DNA from: Candidatus Dependentiae bacterium
Lineage (GTDB): Bacteria > Babelota > Babeliae > Babelales > RVW-14
DNA: 64,000 nucleotides
Assembly: GCA_018266175.1 (NCBI GenBank)
Contig: JAFEAY010000003.1
Location: 248,001-312,000 of the forward strand
Direction of reading: 5' to 3'
In this document: in pieces, positions 34,847 through 43,699 of the stretch
Numbering within the stretch: position 1 is the first letter of the stretch
Layout of the letters: each line of letters begins with the position of its first letter
Notes under the pieces: model-generated
What the model was told of the DNA's origin: nothing
What the model saw: the letters and a program-made list of their open reading frames with translations, nothing else
Databases searched by the model: none
Position numbers and translations under genes: made by a program

Positions 34847-35500
34847 ATGAAATTTAATATTTTACGCACAGGAACACTTGTACTGGTCAGCGTAGTATCG
34901 ATTAAATCTGCTCAAGCCGACTTACCAGCCAACTGGCTTGAACAAATGGATCGCTTGATTGCTGCAACAAGCACGATGAATACTTCTCTTGATGCAACAA
35001 CAACATTTTATACTGAGAAAACGAATTCTATAAAAGAGGCCTACTCAGTGTTTGATGCGGTTGATATTATTCGCGATGACGCCCTTTCATGCATTAAAGC
35101 AAAATTTGCAGCTCTACGAACATCTCTTGCAAAGTGTGGTACAGATACCGCCTCGTACACAGCTAGTGCAAATGAACAAATCTCTTTATTAACGGTAGAC
35201 CTTTCAGCACTTAAAACAAAATCCGCAGCTGACATTGCTACACTGCAAGCGCAAAAAGCTGCTTTACAAGCTCAAATAGATGCATTAAATGAAGAGATCA
35301 CAGAAGATACGGGAGAATCAGAAGCACAAGCAAAAATCTTGCTTGACAACTTAACCACAACCATGCAGTCATTCGATAATTCTATTGCAAAACGTAATGA
35401 TTTCATCAAAGAAATTGACAAGCTCATCAGCACATTCGATCTTGACCTTGCTGACGACAATGCAAAAATTACCAGCGCAAAAGCTGAAATTTGCAAATAA
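34847..35500 (+). CDS. Exported coiled-coil protein (paralogue B)
   Basis: 217 residues. A signal peptide (to about QADLPA) is followed by helices. Matches to the preceding gene include an N-terminal pattern STMNTSLDATTTFYTEKTNSIKEA (against ASGELDKSIDFFQTRTVLIDA) and the DIATLQAQKAALQAQIDAL coil. Cysteines lie at matching places (SCIKAKF / DCTKSTF). Probably a tandem duplicate. It ends at a strong terminator at 35509. Confidence 0.7.
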   Translation: MKFNILRTGTLVLVSVVSIKSAQADLPANWLEQMDRLIAATSTMNTSLDATTTFYTEKTNSIKEAYSVFDAVDIIRDDALSCIKAKFAALRTSLAKCGTDTASYTASANEQISLLTVDLSALKTKSAADIATLQAQKAALQAQIDALNEEITEDTGESEAQAKILLDNLTTTMQSFDNSIAKRNDFIKEIDKLISTFDLDLADDNAKITSAKAEICK

Positions 35501-35508
35501 GTCTATCA

Positions 35509-35547
35509 AGAGTGACGAGGCTTCTGCTCGTCACTCTTCTATTTTTT
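35509..35547 (+). terminator. Strong hairpin terminator
   Basis: An 11-bp perfect stem (35509-35519 with 35527-35537, 7-base loop) is followed by TCTATTTTTTC. It closes the exported-protein run. Confidence 0.9.
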
Positions 35548-35625
35548 CTAGAAAAGAACTTTATTTATCTTTCTTATAATTAATTTATAAACCAGAATTT
35601 ATAGCCCAGCCTATAAAACATCTAT

Positions 35626-35690
35626 ATCTTCTTTTGTTATTGGTGCATGCTCACGCATTTTTTGGATAGATTTATGAGCCGGCTCATAAA
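35626..35690 (+). pseudogene. Decayed fragment of a DUF457 gene 3' end
   Basis: About 58 bases match the 3' end of the DUF457 gene (31299-31358) at roughly 80 percent or more. The run TTGGTGCATGCTCAC is shared exactly, and the codons for GACSH-IF-LD are still visible. A lost base in the T-run and substitutions break the frame. It suggests an old duplication or recombination between the two flanks of the exported-protein run. Confidence 0.5.
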
Positions 35691-35693
35691 TCT
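35668..35693. repeat. 26-bp perfect palindrome
   Basis: Thirteen bases (AGATTTATGAGCC) are followed at once by their exact reverse complement. No loop separates the halves. It overlaps the DUF457 remnant. It could be a protein-binding dyad or recombination scar. The rest of 35548-35858 shows nothing but this and the hairpin at 35816. Confidence 0.6.
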
Positions 35694-35815
35694 TATGTTG
35701 TCATACTTCATGAACAGAATTGCAATCTAGAAAATTGCGATCCAGATTTTGCAAGGTGTCTCTGCATACCACCCTGCTTGCCCTGCTTGGAAGCAGCAAA
35801 CTAAAAAACTACGCT

Positions 35816-35851
35816 CGGTGATTTATGCTTTTTTTTAACCATAAATCACCG
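35816..35851. terminator. Hairpin terminator at the tatD 3' end
   Basis: A 12-bp perfect stem (CGGTGATTTATG with its complement) surrounds a T/A-rich 12-base loop. It lies 8 bases past the stop of the leftward TatD gene and is followed by TTTT on the plus strand, so it may work both ways. Confidence 0.7.
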
Positions 35852-35858
35852 TTTTCTA

Positions 35859-36674
35859 TTACGTCAACTCTATACCAAATAATTTACAAGCATTATCAGT
35901 TGTCACACGTCCAACTTCTTGTGCTGAAACGCCTTTTAATTCAGCAATCACAGGTACAAAAAGTGGCAAGTACTCAGGACTATTCGGCCGGCCCCTAAAC
36001 TCTTGTGGTGGCAAAAATGGAGAATCGGTCTCAAGAATAATCCGTTCTAGTGGGATAGCCGCAGCAACATCGCGTAATTGCTGATTTTTTGGGTACCCTA
36101 TTGGAGCATCAATACCAACATAAAATCCCCATTCAAGAACTACATTTGCAAAGTCTTTATTTTGTGAAAAACAGTGGATAACTGCGCCTCTTATTTCTCG
36201 AGCATATTCTTCAAGCACGCGTAACGTTTCTTCACCGGCATCACGAACGTGAACTGACAGTGGTAGTTTATATTCAAGTGCAAGTTCTATTTGCGCCTTA
36301 AAAGCATCTTTTTGTCGTTGCATATCAAACGGTTTGTGATAAAAATCTAAACCGATTTCACCAATCGCAACAATTTTGTTTTCTTCTTTGTGTTGAGCAA
36401 GTTTTTTAATCTGCTCAAAATCCTTGCGCCACTCTGGAGTACAGTCACAAGGATGCAAACCAACCGTTGCGTATACTGCGGTATAGTGCTTAGCAAGAGC
36501 AACGGAATTTAAGCTTTCCGGTACCGAAGTTCCAACATTAATAAATGCTTGAATACCCGCAGCCTGAGAACGTTTTATAACATCGACCGCTTGTTCAATT
36601 TGATGTGGCGCAAGAAGAACATCAAACTCTTTTTTAACCATCATATTTATATGGCAATGAGTATCAATAAACAT
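35859..36674 (-). CDS. tatD: TatD family metal-dependent hydrolase
   Basis: 271 residues, full length. Metal-binding and catalytic motifs are all present: FIDTHCHIN, GLHPCD, GEIGLDFYHK, HVRDA, HCFSQ and ETDSPFLPP. TatD proteins are 3'-5' DNA exonucleases or D-aminoacyl-tRNA deacylase-like enzymes of the TIM-barrel amidohydrolase class. GAGG precedes the start. A single-gene unit. Confidence 0.95.
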   Translation of the reverse strand: MFIDTHCHINMMVKKEFDVLLAPHQIEQAVDVIKRSQAAGIQAFINVGTSVPESLNSVALAKHYTAVYATVGLHPCDCTPEWRKDFEQIKKLAQHKEENKIVAIGEIGLDFYHKPFDMQRQKDAFKAQIELALEYKLPLSVHVRDAGEETLRVLEEYAREIRGAVIHCFSQNKDFANVVLEWGFYVGIDAPIGYPKNQQLRDVAAAIPLERIILETDSPFLPPQEFRGRPNSPEYLPLFVPVIAELKGVSAQEVGRVTTDNACKLFGIELT

Positions 36675-36872
36675 TCAAACTCCTCTGTGTATAATTGTCT
36701 TTCATTATGCCAAGCGTAAACGTTCAAAAATGACCTGTACAGCCACTAAAAAACAAAGTTTCTTACAGAAAAGAAAACATTAAAAAGCTTTTTCCAATAA
36801 TAATATTTTTTATTCGATAAAAATATCAATACAAAAAATCGCTGTAGTATGCATACTTTGCTGTGCTTTTTC

Positions 36873-36900
36873 TTGACAAACGCTTAAACAAAATTTAGAT
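36873..36900 (+). promoter_or_regulatory. Probable promoter of the HU gene
   Basis: A perfect -35 TTGACA at 36873-36878 is followed, after 16 bases, by a weak -10 (TTAGAT, 36895-36900). It lies about 50 bases before the HU start. The -10 is not well matched. Confidence 0.4.
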
Positions 36901-36951
36901 TTCACACTGAAACTGTACAAACTCTAAGTCAAACTTTTTTAGGAGATCTCT

Positions 36952-37230
36952 ATGAATAAGAGTGAATTGATAAGCGCGTTGAGCGAAGAAACCAATTTCA
37001 GCAAAAAAGACGTCGCAAAGGTTCTCGCATCATTCACACGTATCGTTGAACGCACCTTGAAAAAAGGCGGCAAACTTTCTCTTACCGGTTTTGGCACATT
37101 CTGGATTTCAAAACGCCCAGCGCGCGTTGGTATCAATCCAGCAACCAAACAACGCATTCACCTTCCAGCAACACATGTTCCTCGCTTCAAAGCTGGAAAA
37201 CATCTCAAAGAGCAGATCCGCGCTGCTTAA
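36952..37230 (+). CDS. HU-family nucleoid DNA-binding protein
   Basis: 92 residues, the family size. The helical dimerisation part is MNKSELISALSEETNFSKKDVAKVLASF, and the DNA-binding arm includes LTGFGTFWISKRPARVGINPATKQRIHLPA, with the intercalating proline region NP in place. The C-terminus PRFKAGKHLKEQI matches the family. Bends and packs DNA. AGGAG is 8 bases upstream. Confidence 0.96.
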   Translation: MNKSELISALSEETNFSKKDVAKVLASFTRIVERTLKKGGKLSLTGFGTFWISKRPARVGINPATKQRIHLPATHVPRFKAGKHLKEQIRAA

Positions 37231-37256
37231 AGTTTGAAACATTCGAGCTCAACAAC

Positions 37257-38102
37257 ATGGTCTACATTTTATGGAATGTTATAAGGCCGGTATTATTATC
37301 GGCCTTATCTATTTTTGTTACATTTCAGGTTCTTCAGCCCTGTGCATTATGGCTTGATCCCTCATTTAATTTGCTTGCAAGCAGAGGTGTTGGAAAAGTT
37401 GCGTTTGTGACCCTGGTTATCACGCACATTTTTTTGTTGCTTATTATCAGTGCGCAATCACTCTGGCAAAAGTTTTTAGATTCATGCATTTACTTCTTCT
37501 GGAAAGAACATTGGCTTAAACCATTTCTTACCTTTTTTGGACTCTTCTTTGGACTTCATGCTGCGATATTAAGCGGTATCGTTTTTGGAAACGTTGCAAC
37601 ATTTGAATCTGGAGCATTTGCGCTCAACTCAATAAAAATTTTTAGTCTTGCATTTGGATTTTTTGTTACATTTCTTTTAGCATGGAGCGAAGAGCTCATT
37701 TTTCGAGGAACCTTGTATCAATATTTCGCGCAATTCATTTCGCCATTTTCAAGCGCCTTGATTACATCGCTTATTTTTTCCCTAGTACATGATTTAACCT
37801 GCCCTTGGAATTTAGTGACAAAAGACTGGAAACTTGGTCTAGGGCTTTTTTTACTAGGTCTTTTGTTAAATCTGATTTTTATTGTGACCGGAAAATTATA
37901 CACCGGCATGGGAGTCCACGCCGGCCTTGTTTATGTCAAAGTTGTGTTACGTCGTTTACCACTGATTGTTTACGGACCAACTATTCCATTTTGGCTTGAT
38001 AGTGATTTAAGGCAATCACTTTTAATTCATCTATTTTTTGCTTTGGTGATTATTGGCATCAGTATTCGTTATAAAAAGATCATTTGGCCAAAAAAAATGT
38101 AG
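37257..38102 (+). CDS. CPBP-family intramembrane metalloprotease
   Basis: 281 residues with about eight membrane segments. The CPBP/Rce1-type motifs are visible: WSEELIFRGTLYQYF (EE-x3-R), then LIFSLVHDL (His), and GVHAGLVYVK (His) near the end. The fold is that of Abi/Rce1 proteases, which process prenylated or membrane peptides; in bacteria roles include bacteriocin immunity. It follows HU by 26 bases with no clear ribosome site. Confidence 0.85.
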   Translation: MVYILWNVIRPVLLSALSIFVTFQVLQPCALWLDPSFNLLASRGVGKVAFVTLVITHIFLLLIISAQSLWQKFLDSCIYFFWKEHWLKPFLTFFGLFFGLHAAILSGIVFGNVATFESGAFALNSIKIFSLAFGFFVTFLLAWSEELIFRGTLYQYFAQFISPFSSALITSLIFSLVHDLTCPWNLVTKDWKLGLGLFLLGLLLNLIFIVTGKLYTGMGVHAGLVYVKVVLRRLPLIVYGPTIPFWLDSDLRQSLLIHLFFALVIIGISIRYKKIIWPKKM

Positions 38103-38190
38103 TTTAAAAATAACGCCAACCATTAAACTTTATGAATCTGGTAAAAAATACTTCACCTTCAGGCCCAAAACAGGTATTCTCGATGCTGAT

Positions 38191-38267
38191 GTGCCTATAG
38201 CTCAGGTGGATAGAGCGAGCGATTCCTAATCGCTAGGCCACAGGTTCGAATCCTGTTAGGCACACCA
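38191..38267 (+). tRNA. tRNA-Arg (CCT)
   Basis: 77 bases including encoded CCA. The acceptor stem GTGCCTA pairs with TAGGCAC. The anticodon stem AGCGA/TCGCT encloses loop TTCCTAA, giving anticodon CCT. The T arm is ACAGG-TTCGAAT-CCTGT. It reads AGG codons. Confidence 0.95.
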
Positions 38268-38378
38268 ATTACTTCCTCTAAAAATATCGTTTTCTTGCCT
38301 CACTTCATTATAATTCTCTATTATAAAATCGATGTATTTTGAAATCACATTAATACAAGAAGATTTTAAGGTAATAGT

Positions 38379-40019
38379 ATGAAAAAGTTTTTGTTTTTTT
38401 TCGGATTTATTGGAAGTTTAATTACGCTACCAGAAGAATACTGTCATGCAAGCGGTACTGATTACTCTATCGCTCGCACAAATAAACTTTCAAAGAAACT
38501 AAGTGATGCAGAAATTATAGACGCAATTGTAAATGAGAAGCTTAATAGCATACAAAATTTTAAAAGCGTTAATGCAAACGCTAACTTAGGTGATTATACA
38601 CTACAATTACGGTATAGTTCTATCCAAATAAAAGATGCTACACCTCTTGCTATAGCCATTGAATCAGATACATTGAAAAAAAAAGAAGAAATTATAAAAA
38701 CTCTATTAAACCGAAATCAAAATGCTGATTTATTTAAAGAATACTCAACAATATCTCCTTCAATAACATTTATAATAAAACCAATCACAGTTCTGCTTAC
38801 AGGTGAATCTCTAACTCAGTATCACAATGAAATTGCAGATTGGCTGGTTAGTAACAAGCTTGTCAATGCATCTGTTGATGAAGAAAATAATACAGCTCTC
38901 CACAAAATGGCTGCTTCTAATACATATTTACAAAGTTTTAAAAAATTGATTCAAAACGAAGCAAACATTGAAGCTATAAATAACAAAGGAGAAACACCTC
39001 TTCATTGTGCATTAAAACTTGATAAAAATTCCACATTGATGGCGAGTACGATCGCGCTTAATATTATTAAAAACAGCACTATTGATCTCATTAAAATACA
39101 TACATTTACTAATTCATTTGGCTCAAAAACATCTGAAACGCTCTTTGAAAGTATATTAGCATTACCACAAAATAATTTTAATTATAATTTATTAAAAATA
39201 GCCATAAATAAAATAATTGACACGAGCAAAGCTGCATCAAAAATTACTGAATCTGGCGATTCATTATTTCATATTCTTGCTAGTAACCAGAGACTTTTTA
39301 ATGACTTTAAAAACAAAGTGTCCTTTAACTTAACGCTACGCAATAATCAAGGTGAAACTCCATTATTTACAGCATGTAAAAATGCCGATCCAAATGCTCG
39401 AGAAATAGCAAATGAGCTTATTATAGGTGGGTCTGATGTAACGGTGAACGACTCTCAAATGAATAACTTATTGCATGCAGCAGCAAAAGCAGGGAATGTG
39501 GATGTCTTGAAAATTTTGCTTACTAACAACAATATTGCTGCTTTAATTAATGAGAAAAACTCGAACAATCAAACTCCTTTGGAAATAATTATAAAACAAG
39601 CCACCGAGACTAATAATCCGAGCAAAGATCAATTTTTAAAACCTATAAAACTACTTATTGAATATGGAGCGGATAAAGGGAATGCAGTGAATATTATAAA
39701 TAAAAAATTTCAACACTCTCAAGGAAATATTCAAGAGAAATTGACGAACCTTATTGAAACGACACAACCTACTCAAGTATTACCAAGTAAACCATCTTCA
39801 GGAACATCGCCCGCAAAAAAAGAGCAAACTGATTATTCTATCCAGCGTAAGACGAAATTAATAAAAAATGAGAATAAAATTGAGCCAAAATCAGCAGAAG
39901 CAGTCTCCGAGCTACAAGAAAAACTTAATAATCTCTCAGGAAAGCTATCTGAACTCAAAAAGAAACTAGAAACTCTTGGAACCCAGTTGATAAAGCTTAA
40001 GGTTTCTCTCAATAAATAA
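38379..40019 (+). CDS. Secreted ankyrin-repeat protein with C-terminal coiled-coil tail
   Basis: 546 residues. The signal peptide is MKKFLFFFGFIGSLITL. Ankyrin units are dispersed over about 80-460, the best being NKGETPLHCALKLDKNS, NQGETPLFTACKNADPN and QMNNLLHAAAKAGNVDVLKILL. The segment TDYSIARTNKLSKK just after the signal is echoed near the C-terminus as TDYSIQRKTKLIKN (about residue 485). The last ~35 residues (LSELKKKLETLGTQL...) are the leucine/lysine heptad tail also seen at the ends of the proteins at 15.1 and 43.9 kb. A host-directed scaffold role is inferred. Confidence 0.78.
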   Translation: MKKFLFFFGFIGSLITLPEEYCHASGTDYSIARTNKLSKKLSDAEIIDAIVNEKLNSIQNFKSVNANANLGDYTLQLRYSSIQIKDATPLAIAIESDTLKKKEEIIKTLLNRNQNADLFKEYSTISPSITFIIKPITVLLTGESLTQYHNEIADWLVSNKLVNASVDEENNTALHKMAASNTYLQSFKKLIQNEANIEAINNKGETPLHCALKLDKNSTLMASTIALNIIKNSTIDLIKIHTFTNSFGSKTSETLFESILALPQNNFNYNLLKIAINKIIDTSKAASKITESGDSLFHILASNQRLFNDFKNKVSFNLTLRNNQGETPLFTACKNADPNAREIANELIIGGSDVTVNDSQMNNLLHAAAKAGNVDVLKILLTNNNIAALINEKNSNNQTPLEIIIKQATETNNPSKDQFLKPIKLLIEYGADKGNAVNIINKKFQHSQGNIQEKLTNLIETTQPTQVLPSKPSSGTSPAKKEQTDYSIQRKTKLIKNENKIEPKSAEAVSELQEKLNNLSGKLSELKKKLETLGTQLIKLKVSLNK

Positions 40020-40151
40020 AATCAATTATTCTTAAAGATTAAGGCTGGCAGAGTTGAAATCGATAAAAAAAAGAGAACAAGCTGCTCCTCAAAAAGTAAA
40101 AAATATTCTGAAACTACAAATTCCCTCTCATAAGAAGACGATTATTTCCAA

Positions 40152-40206
40152 GCACGATATCTCTTGTATAAAGAATGGTCGTTAAGGACCAAAGGAGATA
40201 TCGTGC
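40152..40206. repeat. Nested inverted repeat between convergent genes
   Basis: A 12-bp perfect repeat GCACGATATCTC at 40152-40163 pairs with 40195-40206. Inside it a 5-bp stem (40176-40180 with 40187-40191) encloses loop GTTAAG. No T-run follows. It could end both flanking transcripts or be a structured RNA or mobile remnant. Confidence 0.6.
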
Positions 40207-40230
40207 CCTGTATTTGATCATTGAGTTTGA

Positions 40231-40824
40231 CTATTGATTCCATGGCATTTTTGCAAGCAATAAAGCCATTCCGCACCAGCCCGTAATTCCCGCAAACATT
40301 AAACCCATCCCAACAAATCCAGGAATTATATAAAATCCAGGGTTAATAAAAGTACCTAAAATTGTTCCTGTAAATGCTAAAAAACCTGCAACAAATTGAG
40401 TTTGTCGATCAAGAGGAATCATGGACCCATTTTTTTTAACTGAAAAACCGGCTTGCTCCCAAGCTACAATTCCTCCATCAAGAGATGCTACATTCAAAAA
40501 TGAATCTTGACTCAAAAGCTTTAAACAAGCATCTAAGCTTCGTCTTCCCGACTGACAGTGAATAACAATATGACCAGATTTTGAAGGCAGCCGTTCACAT
40601 GAAAGTTGTGATAGTGAAATAAGGGTCGATCCCTCTATGTGCTTAGATCGATATTCAGCGGGTTCTCGAACATCAATAAGAACAACATCATTTTTATCAA
40701 GCAGCGTTTTTAAATCATGTGGCGAAACCGTTTTAATCATTGAATTGCTGTCCATTTTTGATTGAATAATGACGAACAAAGATACGCATCCAAAAACACA
40801 AAGAAAGAGCCTTTTTCTCACCAT
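40231..40824 (-). CDS. Rhodanese-domain membrane protein (YgaP-like)
   Basis: 197 residues. An N-terminal hydrophobic segment (LFLCVFGCVSLFVIIQ) leads into a rhodanese domain with VVLIDVREPAEYRSKHIEGS and the active-site loop HCQSGRRS (Cys90). It is followed by two membrane helices in the DUF2892 style (GFLAFTGTILG, PGFVGMGLMFAGITGWCGMALLL). YgaP-type proteins move sulfane sulfur at the inner membrane. AGGA precedes the ATG. Confidence 0.88.
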   Translation of the reverse strand: MVRKRLFLCVFGCVSLFVIIQSKMDSNSMIKTVSPHDLKTLLDKNDVVLIDVREPAEYRSKHIEGSTLISLSQLSCERLPSKSGHIVIHCQSGRRSLDACLKLLSQDSFLNVASLDGGIVAWEQAGFSVKKNGSMIPLDRQTQFVAGFLAFTGTILGTFINPGFYIIPGFVGMGLMFAGITGWCGMALLLAKMPWNQ

Positions 40825-40880
40825 AAAAATCCTAACGTTCTATATTTTTTAATAATCAAAAAGATTATAGTTTCACGGTA

Positions 40881-40932
40881 AAAAATAATAAAGGCCTGGA
40901 TTTAAATAAACATCCAGGCCTTTATTATTTTT
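40881..40932. terminator. Long hairpin terminator
   Basis: A stem of about 20 bp centred on AAGGCCTGGAT and its complement, with a 10-base loop and A/T runs on both sides. It lies after the leftward acidic gene (stop at 40950) and before the rhodanese gene. Confidence 0.9.
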
Positions 40933-40949
40933 TACACAAGCAATAGAAT

Positions 40950-41456
40950 TTATCGCCCTATATAACTAAACGATGATTCTTCATTATCAGAATCTTCATC
41001 AGAATCTTCGAAATTTTCATAGCCATCTTCCATATCCTCACCAGGAAGAACCGGTTGAATAAGATTATGCATAGAGAGTGCAGGTGGAACGTCATCTTCT
41101 CTTCGCTCTTCCTGAAATGATTCTTCATGATCTAGTTGATCATTATCAGAATAAGAATTTTCATCGCTATCGCTCATATCATCACGAGGAATAGCTGAGA
41201 TAAGATGATCAAATGAAAGTATACGTGAAACACCGAAGCTTCTTGGCTGTACCTGATTAGAAGCATTTCGTTCTCTTAAAAGATTTCCAACTAAATTCCG
41301 AGGCTGTCCTGGGCCCACTGCATATGTACGATGAACCGCGAAATCTTCAATATCTCCAATTGAAGATTGATTATTGTCTAATTCGATTGATTCACTACAA
41401 TTTAAGCCCTTAATAAGGCTCATAACGGCAATAAATACAAATAATTTCTTATTCAC
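40950..41456 (-). CDS. Exported acidic protein of unknown function
   Basis: 168 residues from a GTG at 41456, which has AGGGG at the usual spacing (GGGGTTATATT-GTG) and opens a signal peptide (MNKKLFVFIAVMSLIKGLNC). The mature part is polar and very acidic (DDMSDSDENSYSDND, EDSDEDSDNEES) with little predicted structure. The start element resembles that of the large effector-like genes. No family known. Confidence 0.65.
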   Translation of the reverse strand: MNKKLFVFIAVMSLIKGLNCSESIELDNNQSSIGDIEDFAVHRTYAVGPGQPRNLVGNLLRERNASNQVQPRSFGVSRILSFDHLISAIPRDDMSDSDENSYSDNDQLDHEESFQEERREDDVPPALSMHNLIQPVLPGEDMEDGYENFEDSDEDSDNEESSFSYIGR

Positions 41457-41742
41457 AATATAACCCCTAAACATTAAAATATTCTACATAGGATATCACT
41501 AGCTACATAATATCAAATAGAAATAAACAATGCAAATGGGTATATCTACCCCATACATATAGGACTGAAAATTAAATTAAACAACCCTACTCCGTATGAA
41601 GATAAATTCTGATAATTTTCAGAAAAAAAGCATAGGTTATGCTGCACTGTTTTTTCATTTTTCTCTATACTGTATTTATTGACTCATCTACACCTATTTT
41701 TCTAATGTTACCCAAATAGATCAATCAAAGCAGGAGCCAAAA

Positions 41743-42996
41743 ATGCTTTCTCCCCAAAAATGGAGTACTTATTCTCTTCTTGTAACCATCATAATGATGA
41801 TTCAGACTTCATTGTATGCCCTAGAAAATAATCAACGCCATCAAAAAAAGAATCTTCTTTTTTTCACCTGTAAAGGTGGCTATGGACACTTGGCTGCAAG
41901 TGATGCACTCGAATCGATTCTTGCTCCTCATTACAACATTAAAACGGTCAAACCACTGGAAGAAATTCTTCATTCAGTTGATTTTATAAAAAAAATCTCG
42001 GGAAATCGGATGGATTGTGAAGAATTTTATAATCTCGTTCTTCAGAGAGGTTGGATCAATCTTTTCAATTTTGGTTGCCGCTACATTTGGCCACCTCTTA
42101 TTTCGATGAACAACAAGCATATGGAACGATTGTTCATCAAATACTTCGAAAAAACAAAACCGGACCTCGTCGTATCAGTAATGCCAATCATAAATCTCCC
42201 TGCAAGTAATGCCGCCCAACATTGCAAAATTCCTTACCTTATGATCACCCTTGATTACGATTTAACCATGTGGAAACTGGGCATGAAAAAAGCAAATCAC
42301 GACAACATCGTGATTACTACGGCTGACAATTACACAAAAGAAACGTATCTATCTCAAGGTTTATCCCCTAAAACAAAACAGTTTCATGCTATTGGTGTTC
42401 CAATTAGAAAAACCTTTTTTGAACAAAAAAAAGTGAAAGCTATTCGACAAGAATGGAATATTCCTGAAGACAAGCCAGTTGTTATGTTGCTTATGGGAGG
42501 AGCCGGATCGTATCAAAGTTATTCATACTTCAAACGTCTTGCACAGTTTCCAAAACCCATTCACATACTTGTTTGCACTGGGCGAAATACCAGTATTGCA
42601 AAAAGTATTGCTCAAGTTACTCGTAACCCTTGGGTAAGCTATACGAGCATTCCATTTACGCTCAAAATTTCTGATCTGATGGCTGCATCCCAGCTGCTCA
42701 TAACCAAACCTGGACCAGGAACTGTTACTGAAGCGATGATAATGAAAATTCCCGTATTACTCGATAGAACTTCTACACCTATTTTTTGGGAAAGAAAAGT
42801 TTTTGAATTTGCCAAACGACATGGTATTGGACAAGAAGTTAGAAGTTTACGCAAGCTGAACACACTTGTCGAGCAGATGCTTTTTGACAATGCAAATCGC
42901 AAACAAATTAAACAAGCATTTACAAAAACACCACCCTACCGCTTTGACCAAGAAGTTAAAAAACTTGTTAGGCAGCTCTGCGATTCAACTGCCTAA
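41743..42996 (+). CDS. Diacylglycerol glycosyltransferase-like (MGDG synthase/MurG type) protein
   Basis: 417 residues. An N-terminal hydrophobic leader (YSLLVTIIMMIQTSLYAL) precedes LLFFTCKGGYGHLAASDALESIL, the acceptor-side motif of the MGDG synthase family. The C-terminal GT-B half has LLMGGAGSYQSYSYFK and the sugar-nucleotide motif LITKPGPGTVTEAM. These enzymes add hexose to diacylglycerol. A leader is unusual and suggests a membrane-anchored or exported form. GGAG is 8 bases upstream of the ATG. Substrate inferred from family only. Confidence 0.82.
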   Translation: MLSPQKWSTYSLLVTIIMMIQTSLYALENNQRHQKKNLLFFTCKGGYGHLAASDALESILAPHYNIKTVKPLEEILHSVDFIKKISGNRMDCEEFYNLVLQRGWINLFNFGCRYIWPPLISMNNKHMERLFIKYFEKTKPDLVVSVMPIINLPASNAAQHCKIPYLMITLDYDLTMWKLGMKKANHDNIVITTADNYTKETYLSQGLSPKTKQFHAIGVPIRKTFFEQKKVKAIRQEWNIPEDKPVVMLLMGGAGSYQSYSYFKRLAQFPKPIHILVCTGRNTSIAKSIAQVTRNPWVSYTSIPFTLKISDLMAASQLLITKPGPGTVTEAMIMKIPVLLDRTSTPIFWERKVFEFAKRHGIGQEVRSLRKLNTLVEQMLFDNANRKQIKQAFTKTPPYRFDQEVKKLVRQLCDSTA

Positions 42997-43006
42997 CAAA
43001 ATTTAA

Positions 43007-43699
43007 TCACGCAACGCGAATATTGTCTTGTGTTTCGAGAACCTGCTTAAAGAGCTCTTCAGAGATATTTGCTCGTGTTGAAGGTTTCGTGGTCACTTTT
43101 TTTGCCTGAATATCTTTGATCATGCGATTATATGATTCCAAAACATGTTGTGAAAAACTCTCAAAAAGATCATCCATGAAGTATTTGAGTTCATGTGTTA
43201 TTTGATTAAAATCTTGCTGATTTGTTATACACTTTTCAAAGAATTCAATAATGTCTTTGGTATGTTCATTAAAAAACGCAAGCAAATAGGATGTTTCTGC
43301 AAGAGTCTTACTTGAAGCAGTCGCTTGTTGCATTGATGGATATGCCGCCAAACTTTGAGCAATAAGTGGAACAACCATATCTTTATGCTCAAGAATTTGT
43401 CCAAAAAATTCACGCACGGGCTCAAACATTTTTTTAATTTGGGCATTAATTGCTTGTTTGGTCATTTGAGAATTCGCTGTTCCCTGCACAGCAGGTTGAT
43501 TCATTTTATTGAGCATTTCACATGCATCATGGGAATATTTTTGCGCAAGTTTCAACCGTGCAGTAACTTGAGGTAGGGCACCCAATGCAAGGTTTAATAA
43601 TCCAATCTGCGGAACTGTTAATTTTTTTGCGTTAAGCGAAACAATCAAACTTGCCAAAATACCAACACATAGAACATATGATGCACATGTTTTCTTCAT
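43007..43699 (-). CDS. Exported helical protein of unknown function
   Basis: 230 residues from ATG 43699, with AGAAGGAT upstream and a signal peptide MKKTCASYVLCVGILASLIVSLNA. The mature chain is rich in Ala, Gln, Lys and Phe and looks all-helical. No cysteine pattern, repeat or domain is recognised. It converges on the glycosyltransferase with 10 bases between stops. Confidence 0.65.
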   Translation of the reverse strand: MKKTCASYVLCVGILASLIVSLNAKKLTVPQIGLLNLALGALPQVTARLKLAQKYSHDACEMLNKMNQPAVQGTANSQMTKQAINAQIKKMFEPVREFFGQILEHKDMVVPLIAQSLAAYPSMQQATASSKTLAETSYLLAFFNEHTKDIIEFFEKCITNQQDFNQITHELKYFMDDLFESFSQHVLESYNRMIKDIQAKKVTTKPSTRANISEELFKQVLETQDNIRVA

